From the NCBI GenBank assembly GCA_938011325.1, contig CALLUD010000006.1, forward strand, positions 558,001-622,000: a stretch of DNA of 64,000 bases. Direction: 5' to 3'. This DNA comes from an uncultured Spartobacteria bacterium (GTDB taxonomy: Bacteria > Verrucomicrobiota > Verrucomicrobiia > Chthoniobacterales > JAATET01). The notes beneath the pieces are model-generated. The model did no database searches. It saw nothing but the letters and a program-made list of their open reading frames with translations, and was not told the origin of the DNA. A program made the translations under genes and the position numbers. The first letter of the stretch is position 1. Every line of letters begins with the position of its first letter. Below, piece by piece: positions 1-8,940 of the stretch.

Positions 1-20
1 TGCGGCGTCGGCACTTCTTC

Positions 21-1811
21 ATGAGCACGACAGCCGCACCGCCCCTCACCGCCGACGAACGCCGTCGGCTCATCGCCGAGCGCAAACAGCGCTCCCTCTA
101 CTGGCGGCTGGTGCATCTGCTCGGATCGTTGAAGCTTGCGCTCTTCCTGCTGGCGACCATCGCGATCGCCTGCGCGGTGGCGACCTTCTACGAAAGCTCC
201 TTCAACGCGAAAATCGCCCGCGCCTACATCTACAAGGCGCCCTGGTTCATCTTCTGGCTCGCACTGCTCTGCATCAATCTGTTCGCGGTCACGCTCACCC
301 GCTGGCCGTGGCAGAAAAAGCACACCGGTTTCATCATCACGCACTACGGGATCATTCTTCTGCTGATCGGCGCCGTGATCGGCTCCCAACTCGGCTTCGA
401 GGGCAACGTCACGCTGCACAAGGGCGGGGAGCCGGTCGGCCGCATCACCACGAGCCGAAGCGTGCTCCAGGTGGAAAGCCCCGCCGACGGCGCACTCTAC
501 CTCGTGCCATTCGACGCCGAACTCGCCCTGCCTTCAGAGCGGCATCCCAAGACGCTCGACGTGCCCGGCTCGGAACTCCGCATTGTCGCCGATGCCCACA
601 GCGACCGGCTGGTGGACAGGGAGTTGCTGACTGCCGCCGGCGGCGGGGGCCCGGGCATTTCCGTGAAATTCACGACCGCAATGATGGGCCAGACGCTCAT
701 CCTGCCGTTCGTGATTCGTCCCGATGGCGGGATGGAGCGCGATCTCTTCGGCCTCGCGAAAGTCGCCTTTCTCCCGAGGCTTCCCCAACGCCCGTCCGGA
801 CCGGCCACGGAAACGCAGATGGTCTTCGCGAAGTTTGCCCCCGTGATTCCCGACGGTAGCGAACGCACCGGCGTGACCGTAACCCTCTCCGAGAACGGTG
901 AAACGATCACCGCCACCACTCCCGATGGAAAATCCGCGAGTCACCCGCGGCAGGAGGTCGCCGGAAAATCCTTCCAGGTCGGCGAAGCGACGGTGAACGT
1001 CGTGTCCTACTGGCCCGACTTCAAACTCGAGAATGGCCAGCCGACTTCCGTCTCGGACGAACCCAACAACCCTGCGGTGCTCGTGCGCATCACCGGCCCC
1101 GCAGCCACCGATCCCGCCAGCTCGCAGCCCATGCTCGAGATGGCACCGACGGACAGCGGCATCGCCTACCAGCTCAGCCGCGACGGTCGCATCTACGAAA
1201 AGGGAATCGCGAACGTCGGCACTCCGTTTGCCCTCGGTTGGGCCGACTGGCAGGCGACCATCGAGCAATTTCTGCCCAACGCAACGATTGCCACGGAGTC
1301 CGGCCCGGGACCGGAAGGCGTCGAGGGCGTGCCGGGATTCCGCGCACACCTGCGGGCTCCTGACGGCACAACCGGCCCGGCGCAATGGGTGAAATCCGGC
1401 GCTCTCACGACGCTGCAATACCAGGATACGTTCATCCGCGTCGGCTACGGACTGGAGCTTCGTCCGGTTCCCTTCACGATCGCCCTCAAGAACTTTGAAG
1501 TGCCGCGCCTCGAGGGCACCGAAACGCCCTCCAACTTCATCGCCACGGTGGAGTTCCGCGACAAGAAGACGGGTGAAACGAAGGAGGGCGTCGCGAAGAT
1601 GAACCACCCTGCAAGCTGGCCGGGCGACCCGCTCGCGCTCATCACGGGGCTGAACTACAAATTTTCGCAGGCACAGTGGAACCCGCAGGACCTCGACGAA
1701 ACCACCCTCCAGGTGCTCTACGATCCCGGCTGGCTGCTCAAATGGATCGGCTCCCTGGCAATTTGTGTGGGCATCTTCATCATGTTCTATATTCGTCCCA
1801 AGAAATCATGA
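21..1811 (+). CDS. resB: Cytochrome c biogenesis protein ResB
   Basis: ResB (Ccs1) works with CcsA in system II cytochrome c maturation, delivering heme and reduced apocytochrome on the outer face of the membrane. The 596-residue product has a cytoplasmic N-terminus, hydrophobic segments near residues 32-55, 70-90 and 100-122, a large extracytoplasmic domain of about 430 residues, and a last membrane segment near 573-592 ending in a basic tail (RPKKS). This is the ResB layout. The ATG at 21 is the first start in the frame, and the preceding 20 bases cannot exclude an earlier one. The stop overlaps the ccsA start in an ATGA, so translation is probably coupled. The family call is firm. Confidence 0.88.
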   Translation: MSTTAAPPLTADERRRLIAERKQRSLYWRLVHLLGSLKLALFLLATIAIACAVATFYESSFNAKIARAYIYKAPWFIFWLALLCINLFAVTLTRWPWQKKHTGFIITHYGIILLLIGAVIGSQLGFEGNVTLHKGGEPVGRITTSRSVLQVESPADGALYLVPFDAELALPSERHPKTLDVPGSELRIVADAHSDRLVDRELLTAAGGGGPGISVKFTTAMMGQTLILPFVIRPDGGMERDLFGLAKVAFLPRLPQRPSGPATETQMVFAKFAPVIPDGSERTGVTVTLSENGETITATTPDGKSASHPRQEVAGKSFQVGEATVNVVSYWPDFKLENGQPTSVSDEPNNPAVLVRITGPAATDPASSQPMLEMAPTDSGIAYQLSRDGRIYEKGIANVGTPFALGWADWQATIEQFLPNATIATESGPGPEGVEGVPGFRAHLRAPDGTTGPAQWVKSGALTTLQYQDTFIRVGYGLELRPVPFTIALKNFEVPRLEGTETPSNFIATVEFRDKKTGETKEGVAKMNHPASWPGDPLALITGLNYKFSQAQWNPQDLDETTLQVLYDPGWLLKWIGSLAICVGIFIMFYIRPKKS

Positions 1812-3424
1812 GAGCCGTCTGTCTCCTCCTTTTCATCATGGTTTCGACGGCATTCGCGCTCGACACGACGCCGCTCGAAACCCTCCCCGTGCAGGAGGGC
1901 GGTCGCAAGAAGCCCTATCGCGTCTTTGCCGACGAGAGCCTTCTCTCGATGGCCGGACGCAGCTCCGTTCCGATCGGCGACGAAAAACGTTCCGCCATGG
2001 AGGTCATCACCGGCCTCTGGCTCGAGCCCGAGGCATGGATCTCGCAGCCGCTCATTCTCATCAATAACCTGCAGCTGAAGGAGGCCGCCGGCCTCGACGC
2101 GTCGCGGAAGCTCTTCTCGCACGAGGAGCTCGTGCAGAACCCGCAGTTTGTTGCGCTCCTCCAAAAAACGCAGGCCGCCAAGCGCGCCGTGAAGGACGGC
2201 AAGCTCACCGGCATGGACAAGCAGGTCGAGGAAGTCGGCATGCGGCTCGCGGAGTTCGAGCAGCTGTTTCGCGGCGACCTGTTTCGCGTCGTCGCGAATC
2301 CCGATGGCGAGGGTGCTCCGTGGTTCACCGTGCGCCCCGACGATCCGACGTTCGTTGCCCTGAGCACGGCGTGGAAGGAGAACGACGAGGCGGCCTTCGC
2401 AAAGGCGGCGGCTGAATTCCGGGACGCGCTCGCCCGACAGGCGCCGGAAATGCAGCCTCCGGCATGGAAACTCGATCTCGAGAACAGCTACCAGCAAGCG
2501 CACCCCTTCCGCTGGGCGTGGATTCTCTATCTGCTCGGCGGCATCACGCTCGCTGTCACCTCGCTTCGCGGCCGAAAGGTCGGCTATGTGCTCGGCTGGA
2601 TTTTCGCGGGCGCGGGATTTCTCTGCCAGCTCGCTGGCTTTGTCTGCCGCGTCATCATCGCCGGCCGTCCGCCGGTCTCGAACATGTATGAATCGGTCAT
2701 TTGGGTGGCCTTCGGCGCGGTATTCTTCGCGTTGATTTTCGAGGCGATCTATCGCAGCCGGTTCTTCCTGCTCGGCGCGACGTTTGCCGCGGTCATCCCG
2801 CTCATCCTCGCCGACACGCAGCCGCTAGCGCTCGACAGCTCGATTCAGCCGCTCGTGCCCGTGCTGCAGAGCAATTTCTGGCTCGCGACGCACGTGCTCA
2901 TCATCACGTTGAGCTACGCGGCATTCCTGCTCGCGCTCGGCGTGGCGCACATCGTGTTGGGCAAGGTCATTCTCGGCCGCAAGCCCGCCGCTGCGCTCTA
3001 CAATTACATTTACCGCACGCTGCAGGTGGGCGTGCTGCTTCTCGCCATCGGCACGATCCTCGGCGCCGTCTGGGCAAACTATTCCTGGGGCCGCTTCTGG
3101 GATTGGGATCCCAAGGAAACCTGGGCGCTGGTCGCGCTGCTCGTTTACCTCTTCATTCTGCATGGCCGCATCGCCGGCGCGTGGGCCGGGTTTGGCCTCG
3201 CCATCGGCGCGGTCCTCGCGTTCCAGACGATCATCATGGCGTGGTATGGCGTGAACTTCGTTCTGGGCGTCGGCCTTCACAGCTACGGCTTCGGCTCGGG
3301 CGGCTTCGGCTACGCGATCACGTTCGTCGTCGTGGAATTGCTCTTCACCGCAGCAGCCATTGTCCGCCACCTCGCCGGCAAAAAATCAGCCGCGCCAAAA
3401 TCGGCGGCGCAGGCTGTTTCCTAG
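1808..3424 (+). CDS. ccsA: Cytochrome c assembly protein CcsA with an extended periplasmic N-terminal domain
   Basis: CcsA/ResC carries the tryptophan-rich WWD heme-handling loop, seen here as WGRFWDWDPKETWAL about 435 residues in, within a set of hydrophobic helices. The start at ATG 1808 overlaps the resB stop. Unlike short CcsA proteins of about 320 residues, this 538-residue protein starts with a signal-like segment (residues 1-18) and about 215 soluble residues (KPYRVFADESLLSM and onward) before the first helix of the membrane core. Similar extensions occur in fused CcsBA-type proteins of other phyla, from general knowledge. The gene ends in a CTAG whose TAG is shared in antisense with the next gene. 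Its function in heme export and ligation is well supported; the role of the extension is unknown. Confidence 0.88.
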   Translation: MRAVCLLLFIMVSTAFALDTTPLETLPVQEGGRKKPYRVFADESLLSMAGRSSVPIGDEKRSAMEVITGLWLEPEAWISQPLILINNLQLKEAAGLDASRKLFSHEELVQNPQFVALLQKTQAAKRAVKDGKLTGMDKQVEEVGMRLAEFEQLFRGDLFRVVANPDGEGAPWFTVRPDDPTFVALSTAWKENDEAAFAKAAAEFRDALARQAPEMQPPAWKLDLENSYQQAHPFRWAWILYLLGGITLAVTSLRGRKVGYVLGWIFAGAGFLCQLAGFVCRVIIAGRPPVSNMYESVIWVAFGAVFFALIFEAIYRSRFFLLGATFAAVIPLILADTQPLALDSSIQPLVPVLQSNFWLATHVLIITLSYAAFLLALGVAHIVLGKVILGRKPAAALYNYIYRTLQVGVLLLAIGTILGAVWANYSWGRFWDWDPKETWALVALLVYLFILHGRIAGAWAGFGLAIGAVLAFQTIIMAWYGVNFVLGVGLHSYGFGSGGFGYAITFVVVELLFTAAAIVRHLAGKKSAAPKSAAQAVS

Positions 3425-4584
3425 AGCCCGTAAAGCGCCTCGACGAGCCGCAGCGCGCGCCGGTGACGCAGCACGCCAAGCTCCATCTGGTTCATCACGT
3501 AGGCAAAGCCGATGCGTGAATCCGGATCGGCAAATCCCAGGCTGCCACCCGCTCCCGGGTGCCCGAAGCTCCGCAGCGACGGCCCGAAATAATGCCGCAG
3601 CTTCGCGCCATCCGGTCCCACCGGATCGAGCATGAACCCCGCCGAGAACGCCGTCTCGATTCGCAGCACCCTGTCGAAGCCGTTCGCCAGCGGCTCGCTC
3701 ATCCAGTGGAGCGTGTGTGGATCGAAGAACTGCCGTCCATTCCACGAGCCGCCCGCCGCCAGCATGGCGTAAAACCGGCCCAGCGACGACGCGCTCCCAA
3801 TGCCGCCAAGGGACGGAATCGACGCGGCACGCGCCGCGGGGGAATTCATCGCCGAGGCTCCGGGCAGTCCGCCGGGTGAATTGAAGGCGCGCCGCGTCAG
3901 CGAATCCGGAGTCGCCATGGCCTCCATGAAGGCGTCCTCGGGTTCGGAGCACCCGGTCATTCGCGCTGCGAGCATCTGCGCGACCCGCCCGTGCAGCTCC
4001 GGCGGAAGTCCGATCCACAGTTCCAGATCGAGCGGCTCCGCAAAATGCTGCCGGAAGTAGTCGCCGAGCGTCGTCCCGCCCGTCAGACGCCGCACCATCT
4101 CGTCGGCCACAAATCCGAAGGATCTCGGTCCGTATCCGTGGCCGCCATCCTCCCACAACGGCACCTGCCGCTCGATGGCGCGGGCCACACCGTCATGATC
4201 AAGCAGCGAGAGATTCTGCTCGTCCAGCGCACTCAGGCCGGCGCGATGCGACAGCACCTGGCCAACGGTGAGCGACTGCTTGCCGCATTGACCAAATTCC
4301 GGCCAGAACTCCGCGACCCGCACATCCAGCGGCATTCCGCGCTGCTCGAGCGCGTGAAGCACGCAGGCGGCGGCAAGTCCTTTCGTCGCGGACCAGATCA
4401 GCACCAGCGTGTCGGCCTCCCACGGCTGCGTCCGGGCCCCATCCCGGTGGCCCGCGTGAAGATTCAGGATCTCCTCGCCGTCCTGCCAGATCGAGACGGC
4501 CGCGCCGACTTCCAGACCTTCGGCAAAATTTTTCTCAAAGGCCGCACGCACCCGATCGAGCGCCGCGGTGTCAACTCCGCTCAC
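3421..4584 (-). CDS. Serine hydrolase of the beta-lactamase class C / EstB family
   Basis: The 387-residue protein has the serine penicillin-binding fold signature: S65-A-T-K68 gives the nucleophile and general base of the SxxK motif. A tyrosine region (HGYGPRSFGF) and an HPGAGGSLGF segment near the C-terminus match the second and third active-site elements of EstB-like esterases. No signal peptide is evident, so it is probably a cytoplasmic esterase or amidase rather than a drug-resistance lactamase. It starts at GTG 4584, overlapping the TGA of the upstream TPR gene (GTGA), and ends head-on against ccsA. The natural substrate cannot be read from the sequence. Confidence 0.8.
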   Translation of the reverse strand: MSGVDTAALDRVRAAFEKNFAEGLEVGAAVSIWQDGEEILNLHAGHRDGARTQPWEADTLVLIWSATKGLAAACVLHALEQRGMPLDVRVAEFWPEFGQCGKQSLTVGQVLSHRAGLSALDEQNLSLLDHDGVARAIERQVPLWEDGGHGYGPRSFGFVADEMVRRLTGGTTLGDYFRQHFAEPLDLELWIGLPPELHGRVAQMLAARMTGCSEPEDAFMEAMATPDSLTRRAFNSPGGLPGASAMNSPAARAASIPSLGGIGSASSLGRFYAMLAAGGSWNGRQFFDPHTLHWMSEPLANGFDRVLRIETAFSAGFMLDPVGPDGAKLRHYFGPSLRSFGHPGAGGSLGFADPDSRIGFAYVMNQMELGVLRHRRALRLVEALYGL

Positions 4585-5048
4585 AACAACTCCGCCACCG
4601 ACTTCAAGTCGGGGTCATACTTCGCGATCTCCCGAAACTTGTCGTCCATTTTAAAACTGATCTTCAACGCGTGCTCCGCTTCCTCGAGGTTTCCGAGCAC
4701 CGCGTCGTAGCACCCCATGTTGTAGTAATAGGTCGCCTCTCCCAGCAGGCTTGCCGGTCCCTTGAGCAGCATTTCCTTGGCTTCCGCGGTGCGCCCAAGC
4801 TCATGCAGGCAAAACGCGCCGTGAATATAGCCGGTCGTCTGCTCGGGATTTTTCTCACGCAGACGTGCGCAAACCCCCAGAGCTTCGGCCCAACGTCGGG
4901 ATCGCATCAGAATGAACAGACGGAGCTGCAACACCTCTTCACGCTCCTGATCCTGGGGGTCCAGCGCGTCGAGCTCGCGCAACGCTTCGTTCGGCATCTC
5001 CAGCTCGATGTAGCCCTGCGCGGCGAGCATCGTCCGTTCGATTCCCAT
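4581..5048 (-). CDS. Small tetratricopeptide-repeat protein
   Basis: The 155-residue protein is almost entirely helical, with TPR-type spacing of small and aromatic residues: AAQGYIELEMPNEALRELD, then AEALGVCARL, then GAFCLHELGRTAEAKEMLL, then YYNMGCYDAVLGNLEEAEHAL. TPRs mediate protein contacts and no catalytic motif is present. The frame stays open to 5390, but that part lies over recJ and lacks the helical pattern. I chose ATG 5048 because a GAGG follows the leader sequence just upstream and the TPR pattern begins at once. It is translationally coupled to the serine hydrolase and divergent from recJ, with a 100-base shared promoter region. Its partner is unknown. Confidence 0.72.
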   Translation of the reverse strand: MGIERTMLAAQGYIELEMPNEALRELDALDPQDQEREEVLQLRLFILMRSRRWAEALGVCARLREKNPEQTTGYIHGAFCLHELGRTAEAKEMLLKGPASLLGEATYYYNMGCYDAVLGNLEEAEHALKISFKMDDKFREIAKYDPDLKSVAELL

Positions 5049-5148
5049 GCCCTCATCATCTGCTTCCGAGCGCAAAAAATCAATCCCGCCCCGCGCGTCC
5101 TCCGGATTTCGGATTCCGCCCCGATTGCGCTTCGGGTAAATTTTCCCC

Positions 5149-6840
5149 ATGCAGCGCTGCTGGATTCTACCTCGGGCCGTGGACCGTGCCGCGGCATCGC
5201 GTCTGGCGCGCGAATTTTCCGTTCCGCTCTTCGTTGCGGATCTGCTGCTCGCGGCGGGACACACCGAGGACGCCGCCATCGAGAGGTTCCTCAACCCGCG
5301 CCTCGCGAACCTCACCGACCCGAATCTCCTGCCCGGCATGCCCGCGGTTGTCGAGCGCATCGACCTCGCGTTGCGACGCAAGGAACGCATCGTCCTTTAC
5401 GGTGATTACGACGTCGATGGCGTCACCTCGCTCGCAATTCTCCACCGCCTGCTCAACGCCTATGGCGCGAAGGTCGAGTGTTTTCTCCCGCTCCGCGAGG
5501 GCGAAGGCTACGGCCTCAGCCAGGCCGCAATCGACCGCTGCGTGGAATCGCACTGCCCCGAGCTGCTGATCGCCGTTGACTGCGGAACCAATTCAACGGC
5601 GGAAATCAGCCGGCTGCAGGACCGCGGCATCGACGTGATCGTTCTCGATCATCACGAACCCGACGCCTCGCCTGCGCGTTGCGCAGCCATGGTGAATCCA
5701 AAACTCGGCGACGGCGCCTACGCCTACCTGTGCAGCGCCGGCATCGCGTTCAAGACCGCCCACGCGCTGCTCAAGCACAGCCCGATCCCGAACTTCGATC
5801 TCAAGGAAATCCTCGACCTCGTCGCACTGGCCACGCTCTGCGACCTCGTGCCTCTCATCGGCGAAAACCGCGCCCTCGTGCGCCGCGGACTCGAGCAAAT
5901 GTCCCGCACCCGCTGGCCCGGCCTCGCCGCGCTGCTGGAAGTCTCGGGCGTTTCGTTTCCCGTGCGCTCCACGGACATCGGCTTTCGCCTCGGCCCGCGC
6001 ATCAATGCCGCCGGGCGCCTTGGCACCGCCCAGGAAGCGCTGCAGCTCCTTCTCACGAACGACCCCCGGGAGGCCGTCCGCCTCGCTGCCAGCCTCGATG
6101 CGCAGAATCGCGAACGCCAGGCGGTCGAGCGCCACGTGGCCCACGAGGTCGAAATGTGGATCGAATCGAACTTCGATCCCTCCCGGCACCGCACGATCGT
6201 TGCCGGCTCGCGCGACTGGCACCAGGGTGTGGTCGGCATCGTCGCGTCGCGCGTGACCCGGCGACACCATCGGCCCACGTTCGTGGTCGCGTTCGACGAA
6301 TCCGGCCATGGAAAAGGCAGCGGACGCAGCATCGAAGGGCTTTCGCTCGTGGATGTGCTGCGCCAGTGCTCCGATCACCTCGGCAACTTCGGCGGTCACG
6401 ACATGGCGGCCGGTCTTCACGTGCATGAAAATGCCTTCGAGGATTTCCGAGGCGCGTTCGAGGCCGCCGCGAGCGCGAAGCTGACCTCCGAGATGCTCAC
6501 GCCGCGGCTGATGCTCGACGCGGAGGTCCATCTCAACGACTTCGGTCAGGACCTTCTCCTCGCGCAGTCGATGCTCGAGCCTTTCGGGGCGGGCAACACG
6601 CGTCCACTCCTCTTCACGCGGAGCGTCACGCCCGTCGCTGCTCCCCGCGTTCTCAAACAAAAGCATCTGCGGTTCTCGCTGCGCAACGGCCGGCGGCAGA
6701 TCACCGCAATTTATTTCAACGGCGCGGAACACGATCTCCCCCGTCCGCCGTGGGACATCGCCTTCCACCTCGAACGCAACGACTACATGGGTCGCGTCGA
6801 GGCGCAGATGCAGATCGTCGACATTCGCTCCGCCGCGTGA
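5149..6840 (+). CDS. recJ: Single-stranded-DNA-specific exonuclease RecJ
   Basis: RecJ degrades single-stranded DNA 5' to 3' in recombination and mismatch repair. The DHH-family motifs are clear: DYDVDG at residues 86-91, a DCGTN near 146, and DHHEPD near 168, all binding the catalytic metals, followed by the DHHA1-type segment with GSGRSIEG and GGHDMAAGLHV and a C-terminal OB-like region. At 563 residues it has the usual RecJ length. The start at ATG 5149 gives a normal RecJ N-terminus. The stop overlaps the GTG start of recG (GTGA at 6837-6840), so the two repair enzymes are co-translated. Confidence 0.93.
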   Translation: MQRCWILPRAVDRAAASRLAREFSVPLFVADLLLAAGHTEDAAIERFLNPRLANLTDPNLLPGMPAVVERIDLALRRKERIVLYGDYDVDGVTSLAILHRLLNAYGAKVECFLPLREGEGYGLSQAAIDRCVESHCPELLIAVDCGTNSTAEISRLQDRGIDVIVLDHHEPDASPARCAAMVNPKLGDGAYAYLCSAGIAFKTAHALLKHSPIPNFDLKEILDLVALATLCDLVPLIGENRALVRRGLEQMSRTRWPGLAALLEVSGVSFPVRSTDIGFRLGPRINAAGRLGTAQEALQLLLTNDPREAVRLAASLDAQNRERQAVERHVAHEVEMWIESNFDPSRHRTIVAGSRDWHQGVVGIVASRVTRRHHRPTFVVAFDESGHGKGSGRSIEGLSLVDVLRQCSDHLGNFGGHDMAAGLHVHENAFEDFRGAFEAAASAKLTSEMLTPRLMLDAEVHLNDFGQDLLLAQSMLEPFGAGNTRPLLFTRSVTPVAAPRVLKQKHLRFSLRNGRRQITAIYFNGAEHDLPRPPWDIAFHLERNDYMGRVEAQMQIVDIRSAA

Positions 6841-8888
6841 GACCCGAAACCCCGCTCGCGGAAGTGGACTGGATTCCGCCCCGCCGCATTCCCAACCTTC
6901 GCCGGCTCGGCCTGCGCACGCTCGCGGATCTCGTGCTCCATTTTCCACGCCGATACGAGGACCGGCGGAAGTTCGCGCCATTCCCGGATGGCGAGACACC
7001 CGGTCCGGTTCTTCTCTGCGGCAATGTCGTGAAAACCGGCTTCCTGCCGTATGGTCGCTGGCGGCGCGGCTTCGAAGCGACGCTCGAGGAGGATGGCGCC
7101 GGTGCGCTGGCGGGGCGCATCTCCTGCCGGTGGTTCAACATGCCGTATGTAGGGAAGATGATTTCCACGGGGGCGCACATGGTCGTTTACGGCAGGCCGA
7201 AACTTCGCGGCAAACGCCTCTACCTCGACTTTCCGGAGTTCGAGATCATCGAGGACGAAGGCGACGAGCTCATCCATCTTCATCGAATCACGCCGATCCA
7301 CCCCGCCGGCGAAGGCGTCACGACACGTCGCCTGCGCGAGTGGATTTTTCAGGCAATTCATGCGACGAACCTCACGGAAATTCCGACGCTGCTGCCCGAC
7401 TCCGGCGACGCCTCACGCAGGGCTGCCGCGCTCCGGGCGATTCATTTCCCCGACGACTTCGAGTCACTCGAGGCGGCGCGGCGGGATCTTGTCGTGGAGG
7501 AGTTCTTTGCAATGCAGGCACTCATTGCCTCGCGTCGCGCCCGGGTTGACGCCCTGCCCGGCCGCCCCAAGGACGTGGAAGGCCGGCTCATGCGCCAGCT
7601 TCACGAGTCGCTGCCATTCCCGCTCACCGGCGCGCAGTCCCGGGCGATCGAGCAAATCCGCGCGGACCTCCGCTCCCCGCGTCGCATGAACCGCCTGCTG
7701 CAGGGCGACGTCGGTTCCGGCAAAACGCTCGTGGCCCTCTCGGCCGCCCTGCTCGCCATTGAAGCGGGCTGCCAGGCCGCCGTAATGGCACCCACGCAAA
7801 TTCTCGCCGAACAACATTTCAACAACTTCTGCCGCCTCCTCGAACCGCTCGGCATTCGCGTCGCCCTCCGCACCGGCTCACGAAAGGTCAGCCAGAACCT
7901 CGAGCTGTGGACCGGCGAAGGCGCTCCGCAGCTCGTCGTCGGCACCCATGCGCTTTTGCACGACCCGGAGGAACTCCAAAACCCCGGCCTCATCATCATC
8001 GACGAGCAGCATCGTTTCGGCGTCCTTCAGCGGGTGAAGCTCATCGAGCGGTCCGACGCTCCCGATGTGCTCGTGATGACCGCCACGCCCATTCCGCGCA
8101 CGCTCGCGCAAACCGCCTACGGCGACCTCGACGTCACGGTGATCGACGAGCTGCCCGCAAATCGCGGGAAGGTCATCACCGGCATTCGCGACGCGTCGAA
8201 GATTCCCGAGGCGGCGGCATTTCTCCGCAAGCAGATCGAAGCCGGCCGCCAGGCCTACATCGTGTATCCGCTCGTCGAGGAATCCGAGAAATCCGAGGCC
8301 AAGGCCGCGACCGCGGAATTTGAGAAATGGCAGCGCCTGCTCGAACCGCACGCCTGCGGCTTGTTGCACGGCCGCATGAAGCCGGACGAAAAGGAATCGC
8401 AGATGCGGCAGTTCGCCGGCGGCGTTACGAAGGCGCTCATCGCCACGACGGTCATCGAGGTCGGTATCGACGTGCCCAATGCCAGCGTCATGCTCATCGA
8501 GAACGCGGAACGCTTCGGCCTCGCCCAGCTTCACCAACTTCGCGGGCGCATCGGCCGCGGCGCGCATACCTCGTATTGCATTCTCATTCCGGGCGAAGAC
8601 ACACCCGAGGCCCGCGAAAAACTCACCGTGCTCGAGCAAACCACCGACGGGTTCGTCGTCGCCGAGGCGGATCTGCGCATGCGGGGCCCCGGCGACCTTC
8701 TCGGCACCGCCCAGACGGGCCTGCCGCCGCTTCGCCTTGGCGACCTCTTCCGCGATGGAGCCCTGATTCAGGATGCCCGGGACAAGGCCCGCGCCGTGTT
8801 TGCCACCGATCCGGGGCTGGAAGATCCGCGCCACCGCGCGCTCCGCGAATGGCTGGCGCGTCAAGACGCCGCCCCACTGGCCGGTTGA
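6837..8888 (+). CDS. recG: ATP-dependent DNA helicase RecG
   Basis: RecG remodels stalled replication forks and branch-migrates Holliday junctions. The 683-residue product starts with the wedge/OB region, which binds the junction. It then has superfamily 2 motifs: Walker A GDVGSGKT near residue 290, DEQH near 388, TATPIPRTLA, and the C-terminal helicase half with EVGIDVPNASVMLIE and QLRGRIGRG, ending with the TRG-like region (DLRMRGPGDLLGTAQTG). The open frame reaches back to 6750, but GTG 6837 is preferred because it overlaps the recJ stop and gives a typical N-terminus (VRPETPLAEV). Confidence 0.92.
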   Translation: MRPETPLAEVDWIPPRRIPNLRRLGLRTLADLVLHFPRRYEDRRKFAPFPDGETPGPVLLCGNVVKTGFLPYGRWRRGFEATLEEDGAGALAGRISCRWFNMPYVGKMISTGAHMVVYGRPKLRGKRLYLDFPEFEIIEDEGDELIHLHRITPIHPAGEGVTTRRLREWIFQAIHATNLTEIPTLLPDSGDASRRAAALRAIHFPDDFESLEAARRDLVVEEFFAMQALIASRRARVDALPGRPKDVEGRLMRQLHESLPFPLTGAQSRAIEQIRADLRSPRRMNRLLQGDVGSGKTLVALSAALLAIEAGCQAAVMAPTQILAEQHFNNFCRLLEPLGIRVALRTGSRKVSQNLELWTGEGAPQLVVGTHALLHDPEELQNPGLIIIDEQHRFGVLQRVKLIERSDAPDVLVMTATPIPRTLAQTAYGDLDVTVIDELPANRGKVITGIRDASKIPEAAAFLRKQIEAGRQAYIVYPLVEESEKSEAKAATAEFEKWQRLLEPHACGLLHGRMKPDEKESQMRQFAGGVTKALIATTVIEVGIDVPNASVMLIENAERFGLAQLHQLRGRIGRGAHTSYCILIPGEDTPEAREKLTVLEQTTDGFVVAEADLRMRGPGDLLGTAQTGLPPLRLGDLFRDGALIQDARDKARAVFATDPGLEDPRHRALREWLARQDAAPLAG

Positions 8889-8940
8889 GCGATCCACCTG
8901 CCGGCTTGCGGTTTCCCGCGCCGCCGTGTCTAGTGCCAAT

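Noticed and set aside
5593..6999. 468-codon minus-strand open frame opposite recJ
   Set aside because: RecJ motifs are continuous on the plus strand; the antisense text has no family features.
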